Made by a program: the position numbers and the translations under genes. From NCBI GenBank assembly GCA_030849065.1, contig JASAON010001550.1, positions 1,459 through 52,508 of the forward strand: a stretch of 51,050 nt of DNA. Direction: 5' to 3'. The notes under the pieces were generated by a model. That model worked only from the letters and a program-made list of their open reading frames with translations, had not been told where the DNA came from and made no database searches. Positions 34,784-43,592 of the stretch are shown here, piece by piece (positions within the stretch are counted from its first letter, which is position 1; the number at the start of each line of letters is the position of its first letter). Origin of the DNA: Jaenimonas drosophilae (taxonomy: Eukaryota; Euglenozoa; Kinetoplastea; Trypanosomatida; Trypanosomatidae).

Positions 34784-35099
34784 GCCTGGTTCCTAAGAAT
34801 GTGCAGTGAAGGAACACAAAAGACAACAACACAGCACGGGGCGCTATCGTGTGTGCCATGATGAAGAACGTAGGTGTTGGGGGAGATAAACAGCATGACA
34901 GATCACTTCAGAGGAAGACTCACAACATTGAGGGGGGGGGTGAGATGATCACCTTCATCACTCTGTCGTTGTTATGGCACCTGATGCAGCACACGTGGCT
35001 GCGTCAGCCCTGCGCGTGGCACCACACACATTAATTCTTATATTAATCGAAGATTCTTCTCATGACAACACTTCTTCTTCACCAAATTTTTTTTTTTTT
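34784..35099 (-). other. Intergenic region with G9 and T-rich tracts
   Basis: This 316-bp spacer contains a G9 run (34932-34940) and a T14 run that adjoins the stop codon of BRX1 (about 35088-35101), which is poly-A on the coding strand. No gene is visible. Confidence 0.5.
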
Positions 35100-36014
35100 T
35101 TAGGGCAAATCACGGAAGACGAGCTCGAGTGGATCGACGGCAGGAACGGGGTGGTTGGCGCGGTGCTGCTCCGACATGGATTTGATGTTCTCGTTGGCCT
35201 GCATCTTCTCCAGCCGCCGAAGCTTGCGGTCCTGCCGCTGCTGCGTTGGTGGCCGTGTGGCGTCGTTCTTCCAAAGCACGCGACCCTGGCAGCACTGATT
35301 GAAGATGGCGACGGGCTCGAGCGTGAAGCGGGGGCCAATCTCCATGAGTGAGAGTGGCTCGGTATCTACGATTTGGTAGTTGCGCACCCACACGTGGCCG
35401 TCGAGCCAGAAGAAGGAGATGATGCGATCCACGAAGGGCTTCGTCTTGGGGTGGTAGCGCGGGGCGTTGAAGGCCATGTGGAGGAGCGACTTAAGCACAC
35501 GCAATGGCGGCTGTGCCTCAAAGTCGCGGTCGAAGTGAAGCAGCGGGCGGCTAAATTTGAGAGCGTTTCCGGCCATCCGAATCTCGTCGGCGGTGTGTAC
35601 GTTGGTGAGCTGCAGCTTGATGCTTGGACCCTGTGGGGCCTGTCCTAGCCAGAGGTAGCTAATATCACCGCGGTGGGGTTCAACGAACATGAAGCTGTTG
35701 CACTGGTGAAGGGCGCAGAGATCAACGAGGTCAACCCCAATGGCGTTGGAGCGACCGAGCTTTGGGTGATCGCGGCCATGAGGCATCAGCGCCTTGAGGT
35801 CGGAGAGAAGATGGCGGTCTTTGCTCGTCATGTTGCGCCCGCCCACCACCAAACATTTTTGGCGGTTTGACATGCGCTTGTCCGTCGTTGCCTGGCGCAC
35901 GCTGATGTCGGCGGTCATCGTCGCCTCCTCGTGGTGAACCTCCACCTCCTCCGCCACCTCCTCCTGGGCGGGACTGCGCGCGCGCTTCTTGTGCTGTTGT
36001 GCCTTCTTGGCCAT
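35100..36014 (-). CDS. BRX1: Ribosome biogenesis protein BRX1 (Brix domain)
   Basis: The 304-residue product contains a complete Brix domain (about 60-245): KCLVVGGRNMTSKDRHLL, LMPHGRDHPKLGRSNAIG, FVEPHRGDISYLWLGQAP, KFSRPLLHFDRDFE, FNAPRYHPKTKPFVDRI, WVRNYQIVD and MEIGPRFTLEPVAIF. The last block and the 'PRYHPKSxPFVD' signature distinguish BRX1 from RPF1, RPF2, IMP4 and SSF1. BRX1 acts with EBP2 in nucleolar assembly of the 60S subunit. The N-terminus is Lys/Arg then Glu rich. The start is set at 36014 (MAKKAQQHKK); the longer frame upstream encodes a Leu/Phe run that is the pyrimidine tract of the splice signal, not a signal peptide. Confidence 0.95.
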   Translation of the reverse strand: MAKKAQQHKKRARSPAQEEVAEEVEVHHEEATMTADISVRQATTDKRMSNRQKCLVVGGRNMTSKDRHLLSDLKALMPHGRDHPKLGRSNAIGVDLVDLCALHQCNSFMFVEPHRGDISYLWLGQAPQGPSIKLQLTNVHTADEIRMAGNALKFSRPLLHFDRDFEAQPPLRVLKSLLHMAFNAPRYHPKTKPFVDRIISFFWLDGHVWVRNYQIVDTEPLSLMEIGPRFTLEPVAIFNQCCQGRVLWKNDATRPPTQQRQDRKLRRLEKMQANENIKSMSEQHRANHPVPAVDPLELVFRDLP

Positions 36015-36675
36015 AGATGATGTCTGCACGGCTGGAATACCTTGCGAGGGAAGAAGAAGAAGAAAAAGCAAAAGATGGAAACACACAACCAATGAAGCCC
36101 ACTCCAGACACACTCTTCTTGTGGCCTGCATGCCTTGATACTACAACACAACATCGATTCGAAGACCAAGATGATGTGTGGCGGCGAAGTTCATGCCCCC
36201 ATCACGACGAATAGTCACAGACACATGCACGCAGCGAGAACCATCGGGTCAGGAACTGTGAAGATGAATACACGTTGGCATCATCGTACATGAAAGAAAG
36301 AAAAAAAACAAGGAAAAGAACACATTCATCATCATGATAAATGTATTATTCAAAGCAGAATCAAGCATTGACGCATGAGGCGTTCATCGTAGTGACGCCG
36401 AAAAATTCGAAACGAAAAAAAAATTTAAAAAGACATAATTTGGAGTGGTGAAACCGAGCAGTGCTCTTGGTGAAGAAGATGCAGGTTCCACATCCGGGTA
36501 CACGATTCTATTGAAGGAGGTGATCATAATCACAATCAGCAGTCGAAGACAAGAACATAATCATCATGATGATGGACGACACCATCAGATGTAGCAGAAA
36601 AAAGTGCTCACAACACGTAAGAAACACACATAATTTGGAAGCATGGATGGCCCTCACACACACACACACACACAA
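36015..36675 (-). other. Long intergenic region (661 bp) with BRX1 splice signal and CA repeat
   Basis: Next to BRX1 the coding strand reads CTTTTTCTTCTTCTTCTTCC then CGCAAG (acceptor at the complement of 36041-36043), a strong trans-splicing signal. At the other end a CA repeat (36654-36674) directly adjoins the kinase stop codon. The middle is AT-rich with A-runs and small ATCATCATGATGAT palindromes. No gene or RNA is recognised. Confidence 0.55.
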
Positions 36676-38253
36676 CTACTCATGGTGCTTGGAGAAGAAG
36701 AAGGAGAAGATGGTGCGGAAGGGCTTCGAGAGATAGCTGGAGGAGCGCGACCGCGACCGCGACCGTTGACCACGGCGCGAGTTCAAGTCCCGCGGCCGCT
36801 GCGGCGATGGGCTGGCAGAGGCTCGGCTCACGCTCCTTCGCCCCGCTGTGTGCTGAGCCACCTCGGCAGCTTGGAGGCGGGGAAGCGGCTCTCGGACCTC
36901 CTCGCCGGCTTGTGGCACCGCGCGCACCGGAACAAGGAGCGGCCCCATCTCGTCATTGCACTCCACGAAGCCGCGGGAGGGATGCACCACCGCCAGCCAC
37001 CGCGACGGGGTTGAGGTCGTCGGCTGTGATCGGGCGCGGCGGTCGTGGCCATCGTTGATGCCGGAGGTTGGCCGCACGGACTGGCACCTTCCAGTTGTGA
37101 TGGCCGCACCGCCAAAGTGTGTAGTGGTTGGCCGCTCTGCCTCAACGAAGACGATGGTGCCTGTGACGATGGTGGTACCGGTGAAGTTGGCCGCTGTGGC
37201 GCTCGGATGGCGATACACGCGAAGGACCACGCCGGGGCGGCTGACGATGAGGCGTTGGAGGAGCGTGTTGGCGACGCGGGGCACGTCGAGAGGGATCGGC
37301 ACACGTGCTCTGACCTGATGGCCCTCACCCGCATCCAGGTCGTCCAGCAGCTGGCGAGCGCTTGGCCGGCGTGATGGCACCGCATTGAGCATCAAAAGTG
37401 TGGTGGCCCACAGCGGGCGTGTGTCGCGGGAGGTAAATGAGGGATACTCGCGCACATCCTGGATGGTCTTGCCCTTGATGCCCGCATCGCGCACCTCCAT
37501 CGCCGACTTCCCGCTGAAGGCTGCCGTGCCGGAGAGGAGCAGAAAAAACACGCAGCCCAGCGACCACACGTCGCGAACGTCAAAGGGGCCGGAATACTTG
37601 TGATCGAAGGCCTCTGGCGCCATGTAGAGCGGCGTCCCCGCGCACAGAGATGGGGCAGCATCACCGTTGCAGAGCGAGAAACCAAAGTCGCAGAGCTTGA
37701 TCTCTGGTGGGCGCAGGTCGTTGAACTGAAGACGTACAAGAAAATTTTCTGGCTTGATGTCGCGGTGGACGACCTTGCAGGCGTGAATGTGTGCGAGGGC
37801 GGCGAGGCACTGACGGAAGATGCTCCGCAGGTGGCCCGGTGGGAAGTCAAAGCGGCGGTGCGAGCGAGCGTATCGGCTGAGATCCATATCCATCCATTCC
37901 ATTGGGAGCATCACCGCACCACGGCGGAGGTCGTACCACGGGCGGTACATCTCCACCACGGATGAACTCCGAAGGCACAAACACACCGCTGCCTCATGGC
38001 CGCAATCATGAATACAGCGGACGACGTCGCTCATCTTGGTTGGCATGGAGATCTCCTTCACCACGCACTGCTTCCAATGCACATTATCGCCCACCTCACG
38101 AAAGGCCACGCGAACAACACCGAAGCTCCCTCGACCCACAAGTTGCGTGGAGAGTACGTACTTGGAGAGACCCTGCTCCGTGAGCTCAATCCCCGTGCGA
38201 TTTAGCGCATGCAGGAAGGCTGGCTCAGACTTGCTTTGAGGGGATCGGGCCAT
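36676..38253 (-). CDS. Serine/threonine protein kinase with C-terminal beta-rich region and RS tail
   Basis: The 525-residue product has a full kinase domain (about 32-300). The Gly loop is GRGSFG (40-45), the likely ATP lysine is Lys66 in VVKE, the catalytic loop is HRDIKPEN (Asp165), then DFG (189-191), the activation-segment end MAPE (211-214), and DVWSLGC in subdomain IX. All catalytic residues are present, so it should be active. The sequence looks closest to CAMK-like or kinetoplastid-specific kinases. The region 330-450 is rich in Val/Thr strands (RPGVVLRVYRHP, TGTIVFVEAERP, WLAVVHPSRGFVEC) and may form an SH3-like barrel. The last 60 residues are Arg/Ser rich (RSRSRSRSSS). The ATG at 38253 lies downstream of a TG/CA-repeat leader; the frame before it encodes His/Thr runs from that repeat. 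Confidence 0.9.
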   Translation of the reverse strand: MARSPQSKSEPAFLHALNRTGIELTEQGLSKYVLSTQLVGRGSFGVVRVAFREVGDNVHWKQCVVKEISMPTKMSDVVRCIHDCGHEAAVCLCLRSSSVVEMYRPWYDLRRGAVMLPMEWMDMDLSRYARSHRRFDFPPGHLRSIFRQCLAALAHIHACKVVHRDIKPENFLVRLQFNDLRPPEIKLCDFGFSLCNGDAAPSLCAGTPLYMAPEAFDHKYSGPFDVRDVWSLGCVFFLLLSGTAAFSGKSAMEVRDAGIKGKTIQDVREYPSFTSRDTRPLWATTLLMLNAVPSRRPSARQLLDDLDAGEGHQVRARVPIPLDVPRVANTLLQRLIVSRPGVVLRVYRHPSATAANFTGTTIVTGTIVFVEAERPTTTHFGGAAITTGRCQSVRPTSGINDGHDRRARSQPTTSTPSRWLAVVHPSRGFVECNDEMGPLLVPVRAVPQAGEEVREPLPRLQAAEVAQHTAGRRSVSRASASPSPQRPRDLNSRRGQRSRSRSRSSSYLSKPFRTIFSFFFSKHHE

Positions 38254-38294
38254 GAGAAGGTTGAACAAGAAGTCTGTGGTGATTAAATCTGTGC

Positions 38295-38372
38295 TTGTGT
38301 GCGTGTGTTTGTGTGTTGTGTTGTGTTGTGTTGTGTTTGTGTGTGTGTGTGTTTGTGTGTGTTGTGGTTGAT
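38295..38372. repeat. TG/GTGTT microsatellite in the leader of the kinase gene
   Basis: Alternating TGTG and TTGTG/GTTGTG units fill about 78 bp. On the transcribed (minus) strand this is an ACACA-rich leader immediately upstream of the kinase ATG (38253). Such CA-rich leaders may influence splice-site choice, but no function can be read from the sequence. Confidence 0.85.
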
Positions 38373-38512
38373 ATTTCACGAGATAAATCTCTATCTGCAC
38401 GTTGTACAGAACCAAGGGAGAGTACAAAAGATGCAGCCAACTCAGCAGCGAAGTGTGAGCTACACACCTTGAAGATTGTTGCGTGAGATTTTTTTTCTTC
38501 AGTGAACGCCAT

Positions 38513-41500
38513 CTAGTGCAGCTCATGGAGTCCGTAGAGGACCGTGGCCGCCCCACTCAGCATCGGCAGTTTGCATCTCGACCGAGCATATGCGAGGATC
38601 TCCCCAAGAGAGAGCTGCTTCCCTCCCGTGTGTGCTCCATCGGCAACCGCCAGCCGCTCCAAAACAAGACGCGTGAGACGATCCACTTCACCGTCCGTTA
38701 TATCCCACAAACATCCAACGAAAGCACGAAAACCCGCGTGGAGGTACGCCAGCGGCATGCCAAATGCCTCACAGGCAGCACTGCCAATCAATCGTGCGGA
38801 GCCGCAGCCCATCAGCATCGCCAACATGCCGTTGCCGAGCGGAAAACGCTCGTAGAGCTGCGACCGCGAGAGGAGATGTTCGCCACAGCGATGACCCACG
38901 TACACGTAGGCGTCGGCATCCTGATGCGCGAGGGTGTGAAGCAGTGCGGAGTCGCCGTCGCGCCGTTGAGGTGCCGCCGCGCAGTCGCACGTCCACGAAT
39001 CGTGCGCGGCAATGAGGCTGGCAAATCTGCCCGACTTGGATGCGGCGGTGACGTCGATGGAGAAGTGAACGCGTCGCAACGTCGCGGAACATGACGATGG
39101 GGAGCAACCGCGGAGAGAATCCAGAAGATAGGCAGTGCTGGGAACGCGCGAGGCGCTGAAGATCCTCAGTATCTCCATGCTCTCCCACGGAAATGAATGC
39201 AGCTCATTATCGAGAATGAGGTAGATGTGCGTGCGTGGGAGGCGGAGGAGATCGACGTGGCGCTCATCGCTGGCACCCCGGCACTGATGGTCGTACATCG
39301 CATTCAGCACCAACTCCGAGTACTTTGTGCAGAGCTCCAGCAGCTCCTCAGCGTGCTCCTCGCACGTGTTCTCCATTTCACGGCCGTCGCTGCTGCAGAG
39401 ATGCTGTGCGACGGCGTCTGCCAAGACTGAACCTGTTGATGCAATCAGCCGCTGGCACTCGCCACAGCACTTCTCTTCGCCACTGCCACTGTGATGATGC
39501 CCAAACATGAATGCCATGCCAACGTAGGCTGAACCAAGCGCTGTCATACGCTCCACCAACGATCCATCGGTCAGTGAATCATCGCGTCCACCACAGCAAC
39601 ATGCCCACGGCAACCCGCACAGCAACACACCGCTGAGACGCCTCAGCGACGCCATCACGTCTGTGCTAGGCTCCACAAGACGTGCTACGTGCACGGCAAA
39701 ATCATCGCCAAGCGAGCGAACACGTCGCTGAAGGTCAGGGTGGAGCTCTCCGAGGAACAGAAGACGTCCCATGCCAAGATGGCCCTCCAGCTCACCGACA
39801 ACGTTCCGCAACTCCACTTCAAGGTCCACGCGGCGAGACCACCACCGATGCTTCGCGTTGCTCCGCTCCTCATCACTCATGGGATGCGCGTCGCCGTCTT
39901 CGCACGCCTCACTCCCCACAGATAGCTGCGCTCGATTTTGCTGCTGAATGTGCTGCATGCGAACGAGCAGCGATCTCAGTAGCTCCCCACCCTCTATGCG
40001 CACGGTCGTTTGGTCCTCCACTACTTCTCCATGCCGTGAGCGATGCAGAAGTATGTGCTCCCCGGACATCTCCACGTGAATGGCAGTGAAAGGGATAATG
40101 TTGGCTGCGGATGGCGGCTCATCAGCATCATCATCACCGCGAACAAAATCCTTCAACATGCGACGGCGTGCAGCGAAAGCATCGCCCAGCTTGTACGTAC
40201 GGAGAGTTGTGGTGCCAACACGAAAGATTCGATGATGTGGCATGAGAGAGCCCAACGCACTGGCGTAGCACTTCCACGCACTCATGTCGCTCGTCGGGAT
40301 GGCTGCGTTTGGCTGATCTAAATCGCCGCACATTGCAACGCTCAGTCGTCCCGCTGCCTGAAGAAGGAGGAAGAGCCCACCCCTACTTGGTACGCTATCC
40401 AGGCACACAGCCATGGTGGAGATGTACAGCTTGGCCAGTGGGAGATCCCCAACGTTGATGAGCTCGTGGATCAACTTGGCCAGGCCTGAAACAAGAAGTG
40501 GCGGGCCAAAGGCATGCTGGAGAATAATCTTTCCCCACGAACAAGACAGGCGAAGTGCTCCATCGCAGACGAGCCGCAACGTGCCAACGTGGGACGAGGT
40601 TGCGAGTACATCAAACGCCGCATCCGCGCTCACCCGTGGTGCCAGCACCTCCGCCATGAAGGTCGCCAACAACGGAGGTACGCTGGAGGATGATGGCGGA
40701 GGAGGAGATGACTGACGGAGAGGAGAGCACCCGACATCCTGAGCCGCGGCGTGTGCCTCCAGCCGGCGAAGCCACCTGAGGTTGCTCGTCTCTGCACATG
40801 AAGCGCCCCACTGCAGAAGGTCCATCGCCGCCTCCACCTCTCCGTGGCGCAGCGCAACAGACACAACCGGATGAACGTACTGCTGCCATTCTGCTACAGT
40901 GAGCCCAGGAAGACGCACATTCACGGCAGCATCTCCCACAACCGACTCCATCTCCATGGCGGCCAAATGCAGCAGCAGGCCATGCTTGATGCCTGACTCC
41001 TCATCCGCGGGCGCTGTGGAGGAGGCCAACAACATGTGCAAGTCCTGATCCAACACGTCGAGCGGGCCCATCCACGGCTTCAGTGAGTTCACGTCGATCA
41101 GCGGAGGAACGTCCCGCCACAGATATCGCAGCCGTGGCTTCACCGCCGTTGCCCACTCCCCCACCAACGCGACCTCAATCTCCTTCATCATGCCTCGTCC
41201 ACGGCGCAGCAGCAGTGAGCGCAGGTACGGCCAATGCTGGCCTACAAATCCATATTGGAGAGCCAATCGCACGCATCCATGTACGATGGCGGCATCCTCG
41301 ACACTTTTCACAACGCCGCACTTCGTATGCGGCTGCTCAACCTCCTTCCATCGAGGCAAACACCATCCGCGGAGAAGAAACGATAGCGCCTCATCAAGGT
41401 GTGCCCCATTGCGTTCCGCAGAGAAGCGTACTACTGCAGCCACCCACTGCCCTACTGCTTCTTTTCCGAGAGCCTCGCGCTCAGCCGCCCCCACACCCAG

Positions 41501-42028
41501 CGTGTGGATGCAAACGGCGACGGATCGGCTGACAGACTCAAAGTGCTCCCACACCACCGCATTGTTGCCACCCACGCTGCCAACCAAGCGATGCAGAACC
41601 GCCATCAAGGGCAAAACAACCACTTGCATATCAGCCACATCGGTTTCGTGGACGGCACGCCACTTCACCACCGATGCCGAAAATTCAGCCGCGCACTCAG
41701 CAACCTCCAGTGTGCTCCACTTCTCCACGGCACACGCCAGTTTATCCGCGCCACGAATCCCGCAGGAGAGGACGGCCATGGCAACAAGCGGCCGCGTCTC
41801 CGCCACCGCCGCTGCATCAGCACTGCTCGTCACTCGTCGGAGGATAGCCACCGTCACTCGAGCCAAACCCCAATGTCCAACAAAGAGAGGCCGATCTGAA
41901 AAATGTGCGTGGCGAATGACGTCGCACATGGTGTGTATCTTTGGAGCATCAGCGGCTCTTCCATCAAATGTCTGCGCCCATGAGATGAGTTGCCGTTGCT
42001 CCACCATCATCGTCTCCGCATGCTTCAT
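38513..42028 (-). CDS. ESP1: Separase (caspase-like cysteine protease of cohesin cleavage)
   Basis: The 1171-residue product has a long helical N-terminal region (1-780) without clear motifs and a C-terminal peptidase C50 domain (about 860-1171). Before the active site lies the pseudo-caspase landmark YLILDNELHSFPWESM. The catalytic histidine is His1046 in YVGHRCGEH, and the catalytic cysteine is Cys1075 in LMGCGSARL, 29 residues on. It is followed by YLHAGFRAFVGCLWDITDGEVD, where 'G-LW-x-TD' is the separase signature. Separase cleaves the SCC1 kleisin at anaphase onset and is held by securin or CDK1. The product is short for a separase (yeast and human are above 1600 residues). The usual GHG at the His site is GHR here. 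The start is set at 42028 behind the acceptor TTTTCAG; a short out-of-frame ATG lies between them. Confidence 0.92.
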   Translation of the reverse strand: MKHAETMMVEQRQLISWAQTFDGRAADAPKIHTMCDVIRHAHFSDRPLFVGHWGLARVTVAILRRVTSSADAAAVAETRPLVAMAVLSCGIRGADKLACAVEKWSTLEVAECAAEFSASVVKWRAVHETDVADMQVVVLPLMAVLHRLVGSVGGNNAVVWEHFESVSRSVAVCIHTLGVGAAEREALGKEAVGQWVAAVVRFSAERNGAHLDEALSFLLRGWCLPRWKEVEQPHTKCGVVKSVEDAAIVHGCVRLALQYGFVGQHWPYLRSLLLRRGRGMMKEIEVALVGEWATAVKPRLRYLWRDVPPLIDVNSLKPWMGPLDVLDQDLHMLLASSTAPADEESGIKHGLLLHLAAMEMESVVGDAAVNVRLPGLTVAEWQQYVHPVVSVALRHGEVEAAMDLLQWGASCAETSNLRWLRRLEAHAAAQDVGCSPLRQSSPPPPSSSSVPPLLATFMAEVLAPRVSADAAFDVLATSSHVGTLRLVCDGALRLSCSWGKIILQHAFGPPLLVSGLAKLIHELINVGDLPLAKLYISTMAVCLDSVPSRGGLFLLLQAAGRLSVAMCGDLDQPNAAIPTSDMSAWKCYASALGSLMPHHRIFRVGTTTLRTYKLGDAFAARRRMLKDFVRGDDDADEPPSAANIIPFTAIHVEMSGEHILLHRSRHGEVVEDQTTVRIEGGELLRSLLVRMQHIQQQNRAQLSVGSEACEDGDAHPMSDEERSNAKHRWWSRRVDLEVELRNVVGELEGHLGMGRLLFLGELHPDLQRRVRSLGDDFAVHVARLVEPSTDVMASLRRLSGVLLCGLPWACCCGGRDDSLTDGSLVERMTALGSAYVGMAFMFGHHHSGSGEEKCCGECQRLIASTGSVLADAVAQHLCSSDGREMENTCEEHAEELLELCTKYSELVLNAMYDHQCRGASDERHVDLLRLPRTHIYLILDNELHSFPWESMEILRIFSASRVPSTAYLLDSLRGCSPSSCSATLRRVHFSIDVTAASKSGRFASLIAAHDSWTCDCAAAPQRRDGDSALLHTLAHQDADAYVYVGHRCGEHLLSRSQLYERFPLGNGMLAMLMGCGSARLIGSAACEAFGMPLAYLHAGFRAFVGCLWDITDGEVDRLTRLVLERLAVADGAHTGGKQLSLGEILAYARSRCKLPMLSGAATVLYGLHELH

Positions 42029-42253
42029 CTTGTTGCCGCCGTAGCATGAATGTACGTGTATTGCTGAAAATAACCTAAGGCGTGAGAGGCTTTCATGTGG
42101 CACCTCCAGCGACGGGAAAACGAAGAGGAGAGAACGATGCAGCTCATCAGCACACCGCACCACCACCAATCTAGTGTTTGTCTGTAGTAGAAGGCTACGC
42201 CGCTGTTTCAACAAACTTCAAGCAGCTTTCTTCATGTGCAAGGTATGAGTTAC

Positions 42254-43096
42254 TCACAGCAAGCTATCCATATTTTGTTTCACCACGAGGAGCACGTGTG
42301 TCTTCCACTCATCTAGCTTCTTCAGCCCATGAAGCAACGATACCCCCTCCTCAAACTTATCCACGTTGCTGTTCTCGACTGCATCCAAAATAAGATCCAG
42401 GAACTCAGATTCGCGGGTTCCACTAAGATAGGGATCGAGGGAGTAGTAGTTCTCCAAGGCCTCGCGGCACTCGGAGCTTCGCTCAAAGCGATTGTCGTTG
42501 GTCACCATCGCAAAGCGACACAACATGGCACGAAGATAGTACTCCTGTGCCTGGTACTTCAAGGGACCATCTCGCATGGTATTCGCAATACGTTCATAGT
42601 ACTTCAACGCTTCATCGAATTTGTGCTGCTCACCGTAAATTTTTGCCATGGCCACCATACACTTCTGAGCCTGTGCATGTTGATCCTCCGCTGTGAAGTA
42701 CTGCATGGCCTTCTCGTAGTAGGGGATGGACTCCATCGCGGCCCCACTTTCATCAAGAGCATCAGCGTACTCCTTCACGAGTTTTGCGGCTGCTGCGAGC
42801 TGGTTGTTATCCATCATCATCTTCGTCGCAATGTTCAGCATCTCAGATGCCTTCTTCACATCAACCTTTTTGTATGCGTTCGCGGAGTCGGCATAGAGAT
42901 GCGCGGCACTAAACTTATCCTTCACGTATACTGCGCAGTCTCCAGCTCGGGAGTAGGCATCTCCTGCACGTACATAGTTCTTCTCCAGCTTATATCTCGC
43001 TCCTGCCTTCGAGAAGAGCTCCTGCGCACTTTCATAATCCTTGAAGAAGAACTTGTTAATCTTCTTCTCAGCCTCAGCGTAGAGACTGTCGGCCAT
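42254..43096 (-). CDS. SEC17: Alpha-SNAP (soluble NSF attachment protein)
   Basis: The 280-residue product is close to the usual alpha-SNAP length and starts in the family manner: AEAEKKINKFFFKDYESAQELFSKAGARYKLEKN. TPR-like helix pairs continue throughout (AGDAYSRAGDCAVYVKDKF, AHLYADSANAYKKVD, SIPYYEKAMQYFTAEDQ, KCMVAMAKIYGEQHKFDEALKYYERIA). The C-terminal acidic/hydrophobic end (EFLDLILDAVENSNVDKFEEG) is the region that stimulates NSF. Alpha-SNAP couples NSF to SNARE complexes for disassembly after membrane fusion. The start is taken at 43096 (MADSLYAEA). The open frame before it contains a CTTTTTTAAG splice acceptor and is leader. Confidence 0.95.
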   Translation of the reverse strand: MADSLYAEAEKKINKFFFKDYESAQELFSKAGARYKLEKNYVRAGDAYSRAGDCAVYVKDKFSAAHLYADSANAYKKVDVKKASEMLNIATKMMMDNNQLAAAAKLVKEYADALDESGAAMESIPYYEKAMQYFTAEDQHAQAQKCMVAMAKIYGEQHKFDEALKYYERIANTMRDGPLKYQAQEYYLRAMLCRFAMVTNDNRFERSSECREALENYYSLDPYLSGTRESEFLDLILDAVENSNVDKFEEGVSLLHGLKKLDEWKTHVLLVVKQNMDSLL

Positions 43097-43592
43097 TGTT
43101 TGCGTGGTACCGTCAAGGGGGGACTTAAAAAAGAGACCATACAGAAGAGGGAGAAGAGTCAGTGAATTGGTAACTAGTTGCATCAAAAGTCAGTATTGCC
43201 AACTTCACCAACACGTGAAGACTTGTGGCAACCAAATGAACCACTTCGCGCTGGAAAAGCTCCCACACTAGGTCGGAAGTGCCTGCGTCCCCCCAGAGCA
43301 TCCATCAGCCTACGTCGCCATGGCAGCCATGGCGACGAGGTGGTCAGATGAGTATCTGATGGTCGCCGCATCAAGCTTCCATACCAGTCCATCGAGCGGA
43401 GCCGAGTGTGGCTTCCAAGGTGGAGCGTGGATCTTCAGCCGCGTCTACCAACATCTTTCATTTCCGCGCTCCTGCCTACTTGTTGAGCGAACTCGAAAGT
43501 TTGATTGGACAAAAACGAAACAAAAAAAGCTTATGAAGGAGAACTGCCCCCGATCTCCCGTAGTTACTTAGCACTGAGGTCATTCACACACT
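43097..43592 (-). other. Intergenic region with alpha-SNAP splice signal
   Basis: The alpha-SNAP acceptor is CTTTTTTAAG (complement of 43124-43133), preceded by CTCTTCTCCCTCTTC. The rest of the 496 bp is the 3' UTR of the upstream gene with one GC-rich hairpin (43313-43337). A plus-strand open frame of 83 codons here (43320-43571) has no coding character. Confidence 0.6.
43313..43337. repeat. Small perfect hairpin (11-bp arms, 3-nt loop)
   Basis: CGTCGCCATGG, loop CAG, then CCATGGCGACG. It lies in the spacer between the Q/N-rich protein gene and alpha-SNAP, so it would be in an mRNA untranslated region or in the intergenic RNA removed during trans-splicing. Confidence 0.85.

Noticed and set aside
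35100..36131. Longer BRX1 reading with a Leu/Phe-rich 'signal peptide'
   Set aside because: The hydrophobic run is the translated pyrimidine tract of the splice signal; BRX1 is nucleolar and starts at 36014.
36781..36790. GTTCAAGTCC, resembling a tRNA B box
   Set aside because: It lies inside the kinase coding sequence; no acceptor stem, D arm or anticodon arm can be folded around it.
38254..38556. N-terminal extension of the kinase frame with His/Thr repeats
   Set aside because: It translates the TG/CA microsatellite leader; the extension begins at a non-conserved codon and lacks kinase relevance.
43320..43571. Plus-strand 83-codon frame between the Q/N-rich gene and alpha-SNAP
   Set aside because: Antisense to the array, begins inside a hairpin, composition unlike protein.
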